Shown: positions 13,010 through 26,099 of the stretch, one piece after another
Position numbering within the stretch: position 1 is the stretch's first letter
How the letters are laid out: each line of letters starts with the position of its first letter
Assembly (NCBI GenBank): GCA_030142905.1
Contig: JASJOG010000012.1
Coordinates: 186,001-250,000, forward strand
DNA from: Heliopora coerulea
Taxonomy: Eukaryota; Cnidaria; Anthozoa; Scleralcyonacea; Helioporidae
Length of the DNA stretch: 64,000 bases
Direction of reading: 5' to 3'
Notes under the pieces: model-generated
Seen by the model: only the letters and a program-made list of their open reading frames with translations
Told to the model about the DNA's origin: nothing
Databases searched by the model: none
Program-made: the position numbers and the translations under genes

Positions 13010-13057
13010 CAGTTGCCTGATGATCGCTTAGAAGCGTGAAACTTTAAGTAGCGACGT
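13010..13057 (+). ncRNA. Hammerhead-like motif 1, Penelope 3' region
   Basis: CTGATGA (13017-13023), stem II CGC/GCG, GAAA (13038-13041), a short stem III ACT/AGT and a UA cleavage context are followed by GCGAC (13051-13055). GCGAC pairs with GTTGC (13012-13016) to close stem I. A T-T mismatch sits at the base of stem II. The layout agrees with type I hammerheads reported in Penelope-like elements. Confidence 0.55.
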
Positions 13058-13233
13058 AAAGCACATTTTTAGTTAACACTTGTATTACACTCTACCAGTC
13101 CTGATAGTGAGCACTCTATTCACGTTGATTTGGAATAAGCATATTCCTATATATATATATATATATATGGTTATTCCTATATATGAATGACGTGATGCGA
13201 TACATATAACAGGAATAATTTAACCGAACCTTT

Positions 13234-13285
13234 CAGTTGTCTGAAGATCGTCCTCTCATTGGCGTGAAACCCTGAGTAACAACAA
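13234..13285 (+). ncRNA. Hammerhead-like motif 2, Penelope 3' region
   Basis: CTGAAGA (13241-13247; the fifth position is variable in hammerheads) and GAAA (13266-13269) flank a CG-based stem II. Stem I is GTTGT (13236-13240) with ACAAC (13279-13283). Relative to motif 1, stem I changed on both strands (GTTGC/GCGAC to GTTGT/ACAAC) and still pairs, which supports a selected RNA structure. The two cores are 224 bp apart. Confidence 0.55.
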
Positions 13286-13299
13286 ACAGTTTTAAGTTT

Positions 13300-13304
<5 letters not shown>

Positions 13305-13352
<48 letters not shown>
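13305..13352. repeat. (TA)n microsatellite
   Basis: An uninterrupted AT/TA dinucleotide tract of about 45 bp lies between the Penelope-like element and the next foldback element. A shorter tract lies at 13149-13170. Confidence 0.9.
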
Positions 13353-13353
<1 letters not shown>

Positions 13354-13357
13354 TATA

Positions 13358-13867
13358 ATTCATTACAAATTCATGAGCAAAATACAGAAGAAAATCATAA
13401 CCGTGTCGGATCTATATCTGAGATAAAAATACATGTGCCTTTATATGTGAAGAAGCTTAATTTTTTTTTGGCTTACGAAAGATAAATTTCCAAACTTTCT
13501 TCGCGAATGAGCGTATTAGGTGGTGAATTTCATAAGACATTTAAAAAACTCGTAGTACGTGCTTTATCGGGTCTAAAACACTCGGCTATCGCCTCGTGTT
13601 TTAAATCCCGATAAAGCACTCCTGTTTGATTTTTAAATATTATATGTAATATTTGGTGATTGGATATTATATGCAATATTTTTGTGATTGGATATTATAT
13701 GTAATATTTTTGTGATATATTGGTGAAGAAAGTTTGGAAATTTACGCTTTCTAAGCCGAAAAAATTAACTTCTTCAAATATAAAATCATGTGTCTTTACC
13801 GCATATAAAGACAAGACACGGTTATGATTTTCCTTTGCATTTCCTTCGTGAATTCTTAATGAATTTT
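13358..13867. mobile_element. About 510-bp foldback element, copy 1
   Basis: Arms of about 150 bp face each other. The left arm contains AAAATCATAACCGTGTC and AAATTTCCAAACTTTCTTC; the right arm has their complements in reverse order. The centre is a second hairpin (GTGCTTTATCGGG ... CCCGATAAAGCAC) with a CTCGGCTATCGCCTCG loop, then a 33-bp direct repeat based on GATTGGATATTATATG. There is no coding capacity. A second, interrupted copy lies at 34876-35545. Confidence 0.8.
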
Positions 13868-14289
13868 AGAAATACATAAACATTGAGGATTGCTTTAACG
13901 ACTTCAAATTTAAATAACAACTGCTAGCTTTCTCGTACCTTCTTCCTCCACAGAACTTGTGCGTTGGTGTGTGCAAATTCGAAGATTTGTCAGTCTCACT
14001 CAAGCAACTTTATCTTTTTTTACATTTTTCAAACATATTTGCTACGTCCGCCATATTTGTTGAGTTTTCCTGCCGTGGTTTTTCCCCACTGATCTCTAAA
14101 TAAGACTGGATAGAGCAGTGAACTCAATTTCCATATCTGGAATGCTAACTCCCAGTCATTTGCTTGGGCAAAAAGTGAAGCCAAGATGGCCGCCCATGGA
14201 CTCATGGAGTTTGGTTCGACTTCGAAAACATTCACAACCATGAAAAAAGAGCACAGACGAAGTATTACTGGACCAGTTTTACATATTCG

Positions 14290-15116
14290 AGGATTTAAAA
14301 GGATTCGTTATTGCCGTGTGGCCTAAGAACTGTCCTAAATTGTCTAAAGGCGTCTGTTGAAGTTAGAAACGTTGAGAATTGGGCGAGCAATAATAGGATG
14401 TCCCTGAACCTTTCAAAAACGTGGGAAATGCTCGTAAGTGGTGGAACTTTAAAGCCATTACCACCAGCGACAGTAGGTATTGAACGCAAGAAATGGTTAA
14501 AACTTCTTGGTATTACCTTTCAAGATGATCCTCGTTGTTGGGATTTACATGTCGATAATCTATTGTCAAAAGCTGGTAGTCGTATGTACATCTTGAGGGT
14601 ATGCAAGTGTTATGGTTATTCTAGAGATTACCTTAGTAAATTGTTCGACTCACTTATCATCTCATTATTTCTCTATGGAATTGAAGTATGGGGTTCTGCT
14701 TTACATAATAAACATCTAGAGCGTATTGATAAGTTCTTCAAACGAGCCCATCGTTATGGGTATACGCTAAAAAAATTCAAAATATCTGAGCTGATTGAAG
14801 AGAGAGATATAATTTTATTTAATAACATTGTAAATGATCCGGGACATGTTTTACAAGAACTACTTCCTGAAAAGAGACAGAGGATTTTAAGAGATCGACA
14901 TCATCCGTTTATTCTTCCAAAAGTTACAACTGAAAGATTTAAACGATCTTTTTTAAATAGATGTCTTTTTAATTACTTTTATGAATAATGATGTAAATAT
15001 AATGGTTTGTCACGACTTTAATAATTAGTTCTTCCTTTACTTTTGTAATATTAATTATCAATACTTGTAAAGTCACACGTATGCTGTGTCTTCACTTGTA
15101 AAAGACTTAATAATAA
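14290..15116 (+). mobile_element. 5'-truncated LINE (CR1/L2/jockey-like), 3' end
   Basis: An open frame (14311-14988) encodes the thumb and C-terminus of a non-LTR reverse transcriptase: WASNNRMSLNLSKTW, LLGITFQDD, SLFLYGIEVWGS, then FKRAHRYGY and a Cys/Phe-rich end. The upstream RT and endonuclease are missing. It ends in AATAATAATAATAATAAA, the short tandem tail usual for these LINEs. About 225 codons without a stop suggest a fairly young insertion. Confidence 0.8.
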
Positions 15117-15410
15117 TAATAATAAAAGATGGTAAACTGAAGGTAAAAAAGAACGTGCACTTACTACATTGCTCAAGTAATTTCTCGAGACCGTTTTATC
15201 AGGTTTCTCGTGAGTTTGGTAATTTATACTCGTGAAAATATATAACCTGTAACTCGGTTTGACTTTGTTGAAATATATCCAACTTCTACCAAGCCAAAAG
15301 ATGTGGCTGTGATAGTTTTGGACTCCACCAATCAAGATTAAAACCTAAGCTAAGATAAAATATAACGAGATGTCAAGCTTGAGATCTTGTTTTTCTTCTA
15401 ATTTATCAAG

Positions 15411-15644
15411 GAAAGAAGAAAACTGCCACATACTCTATTAATAAAAGACTACAAGATGTTCGCGAAATTTACTGTCGTGATGGGAGTCCCTTGGGTTCTA
15501 GGATTCGCCATTCATTCTTCAAGAATTGTGAGATATCTTTACATCACACTAAACTGCTTCCAAGCTTGGTGGAGGTGCGTTTTCAATCGGTTCTGGGAAG
15601 CCAAAGACTTTAAAGGCTACGTTGACTCTATCTTTAACTTTTGA
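15411..15644 (+). pseudogene. Orphan TM6-TM7 exon, paralogue of the receptor gene
   Basis: After a good acceptor (TTATCAAG at 15403-15410) the frame reads to VVMGVPWVLGFAIHSS and RYLYITLNCFQ. This matches exon 6 of the receptor upstream (MGITWILGF, KYLYVAVNSLQ) at the same acceptor phase. At the equivalent donor the GT is absent (CAAGCT instead of CAAGGT), so the frame runs on to a stop at 15642-15644. I see no other exons of this paralogue, so it is most likely a relic of a tandem duplication. Confidence 0.7.
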
Positions 15645-16129
15645 ATTTATGCTATCGATTACTTTACGGTAAACAGACGTCGAAACGCCACATTCCGTTC
15701 GCGGAGACGTACATATTCTGAACACAGATGTTTACAAGACGATTAACGCTCGTTCTTGATTACGGATTAATCTGTTCTTTTATAAACTCATGATTGTCCT
15801 TGCAACAAGACTGGCCACAATGGTTCTCCACATCATGAGACACCTCGAAGGGTCTTAACCCAGAAGGCGATTCAACATAATGTTTGGTTGAGATTGAGAG
15901 ACTTTATTCAAAGAGGGTGACACGTAACAGTAACTACAATTACTGACAAATTTGTGGCCCTCTTAAAATCAAAATGACTAATTAAATAAAAACCCACGCT
16001 AGCAATTTATAAAAAAAAGAGAGAAATAATTAAACTAGTTAAAAATTGTCCGATGATACATGATTTTGTGCAGTTAAGACTAAGTTAAAAATAGTCATCA
16101 AGATGAAAAGCAAGCAGAGATTGAGTATT
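15645..16129. other. Intergenic, nothing recognised
   Basis: AT-rich sequence with no open frame, inverted repeat or RNA-like pattern that I can support. Confidence 0.4.
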
Positions 16130-16432
16130 TTCCTGAATCTATATCGAACGATTCCTTTGTCTTCTGAGAATTTAATACTGTTTTCCATAATTCAGCCTTA
16201 AAAGATTTCTAACACTTCTTTGTTCTTAGAGACCGGGGTAAATTGTTCCAATCCATTATAGTTCTTACAGCAAGGGCGCGTCCTCCCTCCGAGAGGTTTC
16301 TGTGAAAGGGGCACAATAAATTTAAATTACAATTTCTGGTGTTCCTCGAGTGGGCATCAGAGTTTTTTCTTAATGATGCATTTAAGTAGTCAGGTAAAGT
16401 TCCATTTATCCTTTAGTAAAAATTTGACTATG
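16130..16432 (-). mobile_element. LINE 3' remnant
   Basis: On the minus strand a run of about 70 codons reads ...GTLPDYLNASLRKNSDAHS, then SEGGRALAVRTIMDWNNLPR, the usual C-terminal block of CR1/L2-like reverse transcriptases in cnidarians. Stops follow shortly after. Only the extreme 3' coding end is left. Confidence 0.6.
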
Positions 16433-18196
16433 CAATCGGCCAGAGGTTTAGAATTAAAAAAAACAAACGATTCCGACTGTACAAACATCTTCACGAGTAG
16501 GTTAGTAATGGGCACGAGCAAACTATTTCTTGCAAGTAGTTAACTGCAATTGGCATAGCAGTCTCTCGCCCGATCAAAAAAATCTTTCTCTCATAAACTC
16601 ATTTTTGAGAATTGTGGCAGGGGTTCAGCTCCCGAGGGATATTAACAACTAGGACTAAAGCCCCCCCCCCATAATCTTCCTCTTCTGTACCACCGGGCCC
16701 ATGGGAAGGTTTTGTTAGTTTCAGTGTACGTTTAGATTTACGGTTAGCATCAACGATATCATCACAAAATAGTCACGACGTCACGATATTAACTGGACAC
16801 AGAGATTTCTCAGAAATCTACATCATTTTTACTTTACCTTTGGCTCAATTTTAAGGCACTGTTAAGAGCAATTCTTCTTGCAAATTTTCTCCTCCTGAAG
16901 CATGCGATTGAGTGAACAACTCACCAAAGTATTGTACCGTATAGCTTGGCACAAACGATCAGCAAGTCAGTCCACTAGATCACGTGTCAGGAGGCTAAAA
17001 ATCGCAGCAAAAATCCCCCGTGTAAACAGCCCTTTGCCCTGTGCAACGTGCCTTGTTTGTTCTACATTTCGCTGCGAATTTTTGGTGCGTTGCCGAGTGT
17101 AACATCCTTGTGCAACCTGTGTCCCGGTGGTAATTGCGATCAGCCAACGAAAATGAATGACCGGTTAAGTCTTAGTTCTTTTCTGTCGCCGTTGTGAGAC
17201 AAGTTGCGCAGAACATTAACCAGTGACACACCACTTATGCAACCACAACGCAACGGGTTCAGTCGTTGCGGGACAAGTCGCTTAGCAGTGGGTTTAGTCT
17301 CAGGTTGAAGTCAACCTTAAGCAACATCTTCTCACCCTCCGCGAACAGACGTGATCCTGAAGATGTAAAAATGGTCTGGTCGAACGGAGGTACAACAAAA
17401 AATACTGCAAAATCCCCATCTTTTTCACTGACGTTCTTAAGTTTTCACCAAATGATACGCCACATCAACGAAAATTCTAAGATTTTGAGATTTCTTCTGT
17501 TATGGTTGTAGCCATAAAAACAGATTAAATCCCTAATATTTGCCCGCCAGTTTAAACACTCATCATAACTTTCCTCTTCTACGAAACTTGGAGTTATGAG
17601 CAACAATTGGTCCAGAGTTATGTCCAAGAGAAGCCTGAAGTGCGAAAAAAATGGTACAGCAATCGACCAGGAAAAAGCTAATTGCATGAAAATAACCAAT
17701 AACAACACGACGCCACTCTGTAACGCTTGGATTGCTCATCATTCGAACTCATACTTTATAACCAATATTATTACAACACAACAGGCAATAAAAGAAAACA
17801 GAAAACATCATTGATTAACGAGAAGTGGGTTCTGAAATTTGATCTTGACGTTACAAATTCACGCGCTACAACTAATCGAGATGATTTATCATCTTCATGG
17901 TTTGAATTAACTTACAAGTGATATTATTATACACTGAAACTTCATTCTTGTTTCCTACTGGCCGACATTCAACAGTTAATTCTTAATGTCCGGAGGCCGT
18001 GACATCATTTCCGCCAAATATCGTGAATTATTCGACGGAGCTGTCCAAAAATTTTTTTTTTGGACACTGACGACGTAACCACCTCAAGGCCGCGAAAATT
18101 GCTGAACAGGAAAAATGGCTTGCAGCAGTTTGGAAAGTTAATCGCACGAGTCTTTTTACTGCAAATCTTTCCTTGCATCTATCGCTGTTTTGAATG
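16433..18196. other. Intergenic, nothing recognised
   Basis: Only short frames (up to about 87 codons) without domains. There is a C-run at 16658-16669 and a T-run at 18052-18060. No splice-framed exon was supported. Confidence 0.4.
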
Positions 18197-18362
18197 TATA
18201 ATAAAACAATTATTAGATTCAGCTTACGCAAAATATCAAGAATTATCAAGACCTCGGTCAATGATATCCAGCTCAGCCTTCGGCTTCGGTAGATAACATT
18301 GACCTTGGTCTGGATAATTCTTCATATCGTTCTCAGTTTCATCCAATAATTGTTTATTACCA
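18197..18362. repeat. Foldback element with TTCGGCTTCGG centre
   Basis: Arms of about 75 bp: the left contains AAACAATTATT and CAAGAATTATCAAGACC, and the right contains the complements in reverse order. The loop is CTCAGCCTTCGGCTTCGG. The centre resembles those of the foldbacks at 9930-10066 and 35420-35470. Confidence 0.65.
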
Positions 18363-19475
18363 GGAATGCACTACAGCACAATGGTGCACACAGCTGCGTT
18401 TTATAAATCCAAAACTCACACAAACTGGGATGGATTTAAATTTTTTCCCAAAAGAATGAAAAAAATATATTGCAAAATATACAACGCCAATGTTATCGTT
18501 TGCTCTATTTACCAAGAGCCATTTGTACGAAGCTCAGTTAGCCTATTGAGCACCTAAAGCCCAGTACTGGAGAGTTGTTTGGAGAAACACAGAAGATTAA
18601 TAAGCTGTTCATAGCATGGATAGCTCTACTCAATTACCACTACCTTGGATAACTATCCAGAGTCTGTAAGCCTTCAAGACCTCATATAATCGGCCCCTGA
18701 AGGGTTCGTAACACTCGTGAATGAATTCCTTACACCAAGACGGTAAACCAGCTAGATTAATTGCAATGGGTAAAACTTGATAAGCCCGCAAATCATGCTA
18801 AAACTGTGTCCAAAACTGGGTTAAGTTTACCAATCTTATATAAACTCATATATTCATAATTGTATTCAGATAGTTCACAACATGCATTTATGTCACAAAT
18901 ATCTTTTTCACTTCCACTATGAATAGTCCGGATTTAGTACACATTGAATTCACCATTTCGTTGTTAAGCTGGAAAAGCCATTCTGCATTCAACTGATGCT
19001 ATGTTGTCAAAAAATCACCTTTTAAAGCTTATTAAATTAAACTAGTCCAGATATTGGGCGAGGGACAGGTTTAGGATTGAGCTGGAATTAGGTTTAATGC
19101 CTGAATAAATAATCGCACGTAACAGTAACAAGGCAGATTAAAAGTTACGTATTTCTCCACATATTAGTTCTAAGCAAATTGTCTTGTCTACGTTCCTGCC
19201 CATCAAATAATGAAAACATCGAGGCAAGGGCAGGTGGAGTACCGGAAAAAATCTAAGATTTAAACAATCTCCCTGTGAGATCTACCAGTGGTGTACTCGT
19301 TTGAAGTACTGGAGTTATCGCAGCTCTCAATGGTTCTTGGCTGTGCATCGGGGAAAGTAAAGTCTGCTAAAAAACGTTCATGGGGTGGAAAGGAAAAAAA
19401 AATCTCCCATGTAACGAGTGCGCTTAAATCACAACATTATGTCAGTTGCGTGTTGGAGATAGATTGGTATCTTAA
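18363..19475. other. Intergenic, nothing recognised
   Basis: No coding or repeat structure stands out. Frames are at most about 80 codons and carry no recognisable motif. Confidence 0.4.
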
Positions 19476-19665
19476 GTTAGTCTTGAGAAAGACTGTTGGT
19501 GACCAACGTTTCGACGGCTTCTTTCGACTCTGAAGATGACCGCCGCTGAGGCCGTCAAAACGTCAGTCACCAACAGTCTTTCTCAAGACTACACTAAAGT
19601 GAACGATCTACCCTCAACACGTACCGATTCTCCCAGGTTCAAACCATTTGCTTTAATACATTAGT
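19476..19665. mobile_element. Two inverted Penelope (family 2) termini with a hammerhead-like core
   Basis: TCTTGAGAAAGACTGTTGGT on the left is the complement of the right arm ending at about 19595, giving an inverted repeat of about 40 bp per arm. Between them is CTGAAGA (19530-19536) with CGACT / AGTCA stem I, but the expected GAAA is AAAA, so the core has lost G12. The right side (ACACTAAAGTGAACGATC, then TTCAAACCATTTGCTTTA) is shared with the tail at 28620-28700, which identifies the family. Confidence 0.65.
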
Positions 19666-19710
19666 TGAATGCAGGATGAATTCAGCAGTCAATCACTTCA
19701 AGTTAATTTA

Positions 19711-19983
<273 letters not shown>

Positions 19984-20024
19984 TCAGATATCCCATCAAT
20001 ATAAACATCACAGCAACATATGTG

Positions 20025-20300
20025 AAATGCAGTCGGTCAGTCCGTCCTGTCAGTCAATTGGTCCATCTGTTCTGTTGGTTAATTGGACATTACGTTCAGT
20101 CGGACCGTTGGTATGACCGTTCTGTCGGTCAGTTGGTCCATCCATCCAGTCAGTCAACTAGTTCATCCGTCTTATTAATTGGTCCATCCGTCCTGTTGGT
20201 TAATTGGACATTACGTCCCGTCGGACCGTTGGTATGACCGTCCTGTTGGTCCGTCGGTCAATTTGTTCTTCCGTGTCTGTCGAACTGTCCAAGTCCCTCC
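20025..20300. repeat. GTC-rich tandem array with 121-bp higher-order unit
   Basis: The segment is built of short GGTC / GTCAGT / CCATCCGT words. A longer block (TTAATTGGACATTACG through TTGGTATGACCG) occurs at about 20079 and again at about 20200, a period of 121 bp. Its open frames are by-products of the repeat. Confidence 0.75.
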
Positions 20301-20599
20301 ACCTGCCTGTCTACCGAATAATTTTACTCATACCAACAAAGTGATACAGTCGATAATAAATGACTAGAGGAGGCACTTCGAGCCTAGAACTGATAAGCTA
20401 AGGAACTACAGAACAACGCCATTAATTAAGAAATTACTGCAGTTAGTGCAGTTAAAGCAGAGTTGATAGACGCAACGACGTTTAAGCAGGACAAAAAGAT
20501 TTAAACTTTATGGAAACAGTTCGCCGATAAAATACATAACATCCAACGATTTAGTCACAACCATGTATGTGTGTATACTGTTTAGCAGAACTAACGTGG

Positions 20600-20715
20600 T
20601 TAGTGTAAATTTGGATCTTTATGTTTATGGACCGCCGTAATTGGCGTCAGCTGTAGCGGTTGTCCAGCCATTAATTATGGCAAAGAAAATAAAATAAATA
20701 AATAAATTACGAAAT
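20600..20715 (+). repeat. Possible LINE 3' UTR with (AATA)n tail
   Basis: TAATTGGCGTCAGC, CAGCCATTAATTATGGC and then AAAATAAATAAATAAATT resemble the 3' UTR plus short-repeat tail of a CR1/L2-like LINE. No protein remnant is present, so the call is tentative. Confidence 0.35.
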
Positions 20716-22284
20716 AAATGAAAGGAAATTAATCAAAAACCCCAAACTTTTTGACTAACGTATTTTATTCATTTAACTTAAAAGTATATTACTGCAAAAC
20801 TTTCAATTCTAACTAGATAGACAACAGCAAAATCACTGAAAGCGTAGCGGGAACGGTAGCGATGAGAAAGACGCAAAAATTTTCGAGCTACAAGGCCAAC
20901 GTAAATCCAAGAACAGATAAAAATCTATCATTATTCACCAAGATGAAATAACGCTTGTTACAGTCTGCAACACGACGTAAAGTAATTCACGTGCACAGAT
21001 TGACGGAAATTAATAAGTAATCAATATTTCTAAATCGCCAAGAGATTCCTTCTGATTTAGATAAACTTTTCGATTTACCCGGCTTATGTTTTCGCTCACA
21101 TTTCATTTATTATTCAAAACGTAAGTGATGTTGGAACCAAGAATATCAACAACGATCAGTTTCCAAGAATTAAAAGTCAATTCTATTCTCTTGATCGTGA
21201 TCCACAAGATGGAGGAAAACTTAACACCAGTGCCAAAGCACAAAATCTGACAATGAAGAGAGTTATAAACGGAAGACTGCGAATTGAAAATATTACGTGC
21301 ACTGTCAGGTCCTGATGTAAATTAGATCGTAAAAAATCACTACATTCAGTTAATTCTCAGCAATATTAAATGCTTGAGCGTGATTAAAAGCTGGTTGGAA
21401 CTGGAGGTTCTGTTAAATAGACATAAGAAAGGAATTTATTGCCAAATATTCATACTATCTGCAACAGTTGGAACATAGTCATACTGAAAAAGTGCCTTCA
21501 TTTATACTGGATAACCAAAGGAAGAGGAACAAAACATTATAGGCATAGTTTTTTAAAAGCTGTAAAATATCAGTCCGGTCTGTTATTTCACCACCACTTT
21601 TAAATGTCATATAAGAAGAGACCTTCAAACTTAACCAGCTATGATAATTGACAATCTGATTCCACATTACTGAGTACAAATTATGGCTACGATAACAATT
21701 ACATGTACAGTAGTGAGACTTGTTGCTCATGTTTTGCAGTATTGAGTACAAATTATAGCTAGGATAACCAATACAGGTACAGTAGTGAGACTTGTTGCTC
21801 ATGGTTTGCAGTATTTAACTGTAGTAGAATACACATTTAGAGCTTCCAGTCCTTAAGACAATCTTAAACGCCCTGCAGTTTGATAACCTGATCTAGATCC
21901 TTGTTACCTATAACTGGCCAACAGTTCAAGCAAACAGAAAAAAAATGTCATTCTTGACTAGTGACTGAAGTAAAAAAAGAATGGACAAGAAGCTACAAGT
22001 AATATTTCAACCCCATTTCTGGGTCATTATCAAACCAAATGTCATATTTACTCAAATAAGCACCACAGTGCTTATCAAAACTAATTGAAAGGGATAATTG
22101 TGGATAAAATACAACTACGGTACTTTTTATTTCTAATAACGAGAACAACCAGGATAAGAAAAACAAAACACATGCTAAAGTATCGTCACAATCTTCTCCA
22201 TGATTAGATTTAAATATGATTGAAGTCATGGACCTGCATTAGGGGACAAATTCCTTCAACATCATTGTGAATAAGTGTCACATT
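20716..22284. other. Intergenic with a 72-bp tandem duplication
   Basis: There is no gene. A 72-bp unit beginning GAGTACAAATTAT is present twice (21672-21743 and 21744-21815). Because 72 is divisible by three, it makes a repeated 24-residue block in a minus-strand frame, but I see no reason to call that a gene. Confidence 0.55.
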
Positions 22285-22480
22285 CTTAATATGCACGCTC
22301 TCAAACTGTTCTCTCAGAAAAACTTTGAGTCCCTGACAGGAATCGAACCTGTAACCTTCTGATCACTGGCAATCAGAAGGTTACAGGTTCAATTCCCGTC
22401 AGGGACTCAGAAAGTTTTTCTGAGAGAACAGCTTGAGAGTGTGCGTATTAAGAACATAATTACCAAGCTACCACAAACAC
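22285..22480. mobile_element. tRNA-derived SINE, inverted dimer, with 14-bp target duplication
   Basis: Two copies of the same SINE meet head to head near 22375. Each arm has a B-box-like GGTTCGATTCC / GGTTCAATTCCC, then GTCAGGGACTCA and TTTTTCTGAGAGAACAG. ATAAGTGTCACATT flanks both sides exactly (22271-22284 and 22481-22494), so the whole palindrome went in as one event. The A-box half is missing from both arms. Confidence 0.8.
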
Positions 22481-22897
22481 ATAAGTGTCACATTGTTCTC
22501 AAGTGTGGTGCTTATTCAAGGCCAGTGCTTAATTTAGAAATTTAGGTCTCGTGTGCTGCACTTATTCGAGTAATTACAGTAAATTACAAAGCTTGCTGAA
22601 ATTAAGTCAAAATATTACCATGCAGCTTCTTGTCCATTCTTTTTTTTACTTGAATCACAATTTAGGAATGACATTTTTTGGAATCTGTCTTATCTTTTAG
22701 GTCCTCATAATCCATAATAAACAGCTAATTCCAACTTTATTCCATGTTTTCAAATACTTGTTGTAATTAGTTTAGCAAAAAGTGAGATCCCTCTTGTTTC
22801 ACTGACAGTATTTGTCAACCAAAAAAATATTACACATAAAGGCTTTCAAAACAATGGAAACTCCAAAAGTGAAAAAATTTTTATTATTGACATTTTG

Positions 22898-23015
22898 ACT
22901 ACCTTGCAGTCCTCATCATTTATTGATGAGGACTGCAAGGTAGTTGAAACATCCTTAATAAAAATATTTTCACTTTTCCTGATGATGACTGGAAGGTAGT
23001 TGAAACATCGATGAT
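22898..23015. repeat. Perfect 21-bp palindrome and direct repeats, Penelope-tail-like
   Basis: ACTACCTTGCAGTCCTCATC (22898 onward) is followed by its exact complement ending at 22944. The block GATGAxGACTGxAAGGTAG with TTGAAACATC recurs at 22979-23009, where it reads CTGATGA ... GAAAC, again like a hammerhead core. Stem I pairing is poor, so this may be a decayed Penelope terminus. Confidence 0.45.
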
Positions 23016-24300
<1,285 letters not shown>

Positions 24301-24305
24301 ATTAT

Positions 24306-24400
24306 CTGATGTAATTGTGGTAGCTTGGTAATTATGTTCTTAATACACATGTGTGCATATTAAGAACATGATTACCAAGCTACCACAACTACATCATTAA
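24306..24400. repeat. SINE-tail palindrome
   Basis: GTGGTAGCTTGGTAATTATG and its complement form arms of about 32 bp around a CACATGTGTG centre. The same sequence is the 3' tail of the SINE at 22285-22480, so this is two SINE tails face to face. Confidence 0.7.
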
Positions 24401-24508
24401 TTAGCACTAAAGAAATAATAGACGACATATCAAGACTTGCAGACTGGCAGTACGTATGTCTACCATCAATACGAACCAGTACATAAATGTAACCTTCGCT
24501 CACCATCT

Positions 24509-24634
24509 GAGTCTGTGTAGCTCAATGGTTAGAGTATCTCACCAGTGATCAGAAGGTTATGGCTTTGATTCCCGTCAGGGACTCAGAAAGTTTTTCTGAG
24601 AGAGTAGCTTGAGAGTGTGCGTATTAAGAACAAA
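24509..24634 (+). mobile_element. tRNA-derived SINE copy with A and B boxes
   Basis: TGTAGCTCAATGGTTAGAG is an A-box-like tRNA start. GGCTTTGATTCCC is a weakened B box. The shared body GTCAGGGACTCAGAAAG, TTTTTCTGAGAGAGTAG and GCGTATTAAGAAC follow. This looks like the most complete 5' end of the family in the window. It should be Pol III driven by family analogy; activity is not shown. Confidence 0.7.

Positions 24635-26099
<1,465 letters not shown>

Larger units (their letters stand above)
10699..13290 (+). mobile_element. Penelope-like retroelement (family 1), degenerate
   Basis: An RT plus GIY-YIG coding region (10807-12962) is flanked by direct repeats of about 48 bp (10699-10746 and 13100-13148) that share GAGCACTCTA and the GTTGATTTGGAATAA core. 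Such repeated ends are typical of the pseudo-LTRs of Penelope-like elements. Two hammerhead-like motifs lie in the 3' part (13010-13057 and 13234-13285). The outer limits are approximate because (TA)n tracts adjoin both sides. Confidence 0.8.

Noticed and set aside
20010..20300. Regularly spaced repeats that might suggest a CRISPR-like array.
   Set aside because: Units are not separated by unique spacers, the context is animal nuclear DNA, and the pattern fits a minisatellite.
22320..22412. Possible tRNA genes in both orientations (GAATCGAACCTGTAACC).
   Set aside because: Only the T-arm half is present in each arm and the unit is repeated elsewhere with a SINE tail, so it is a tRNA-derived SINE and not a tRNA gene.
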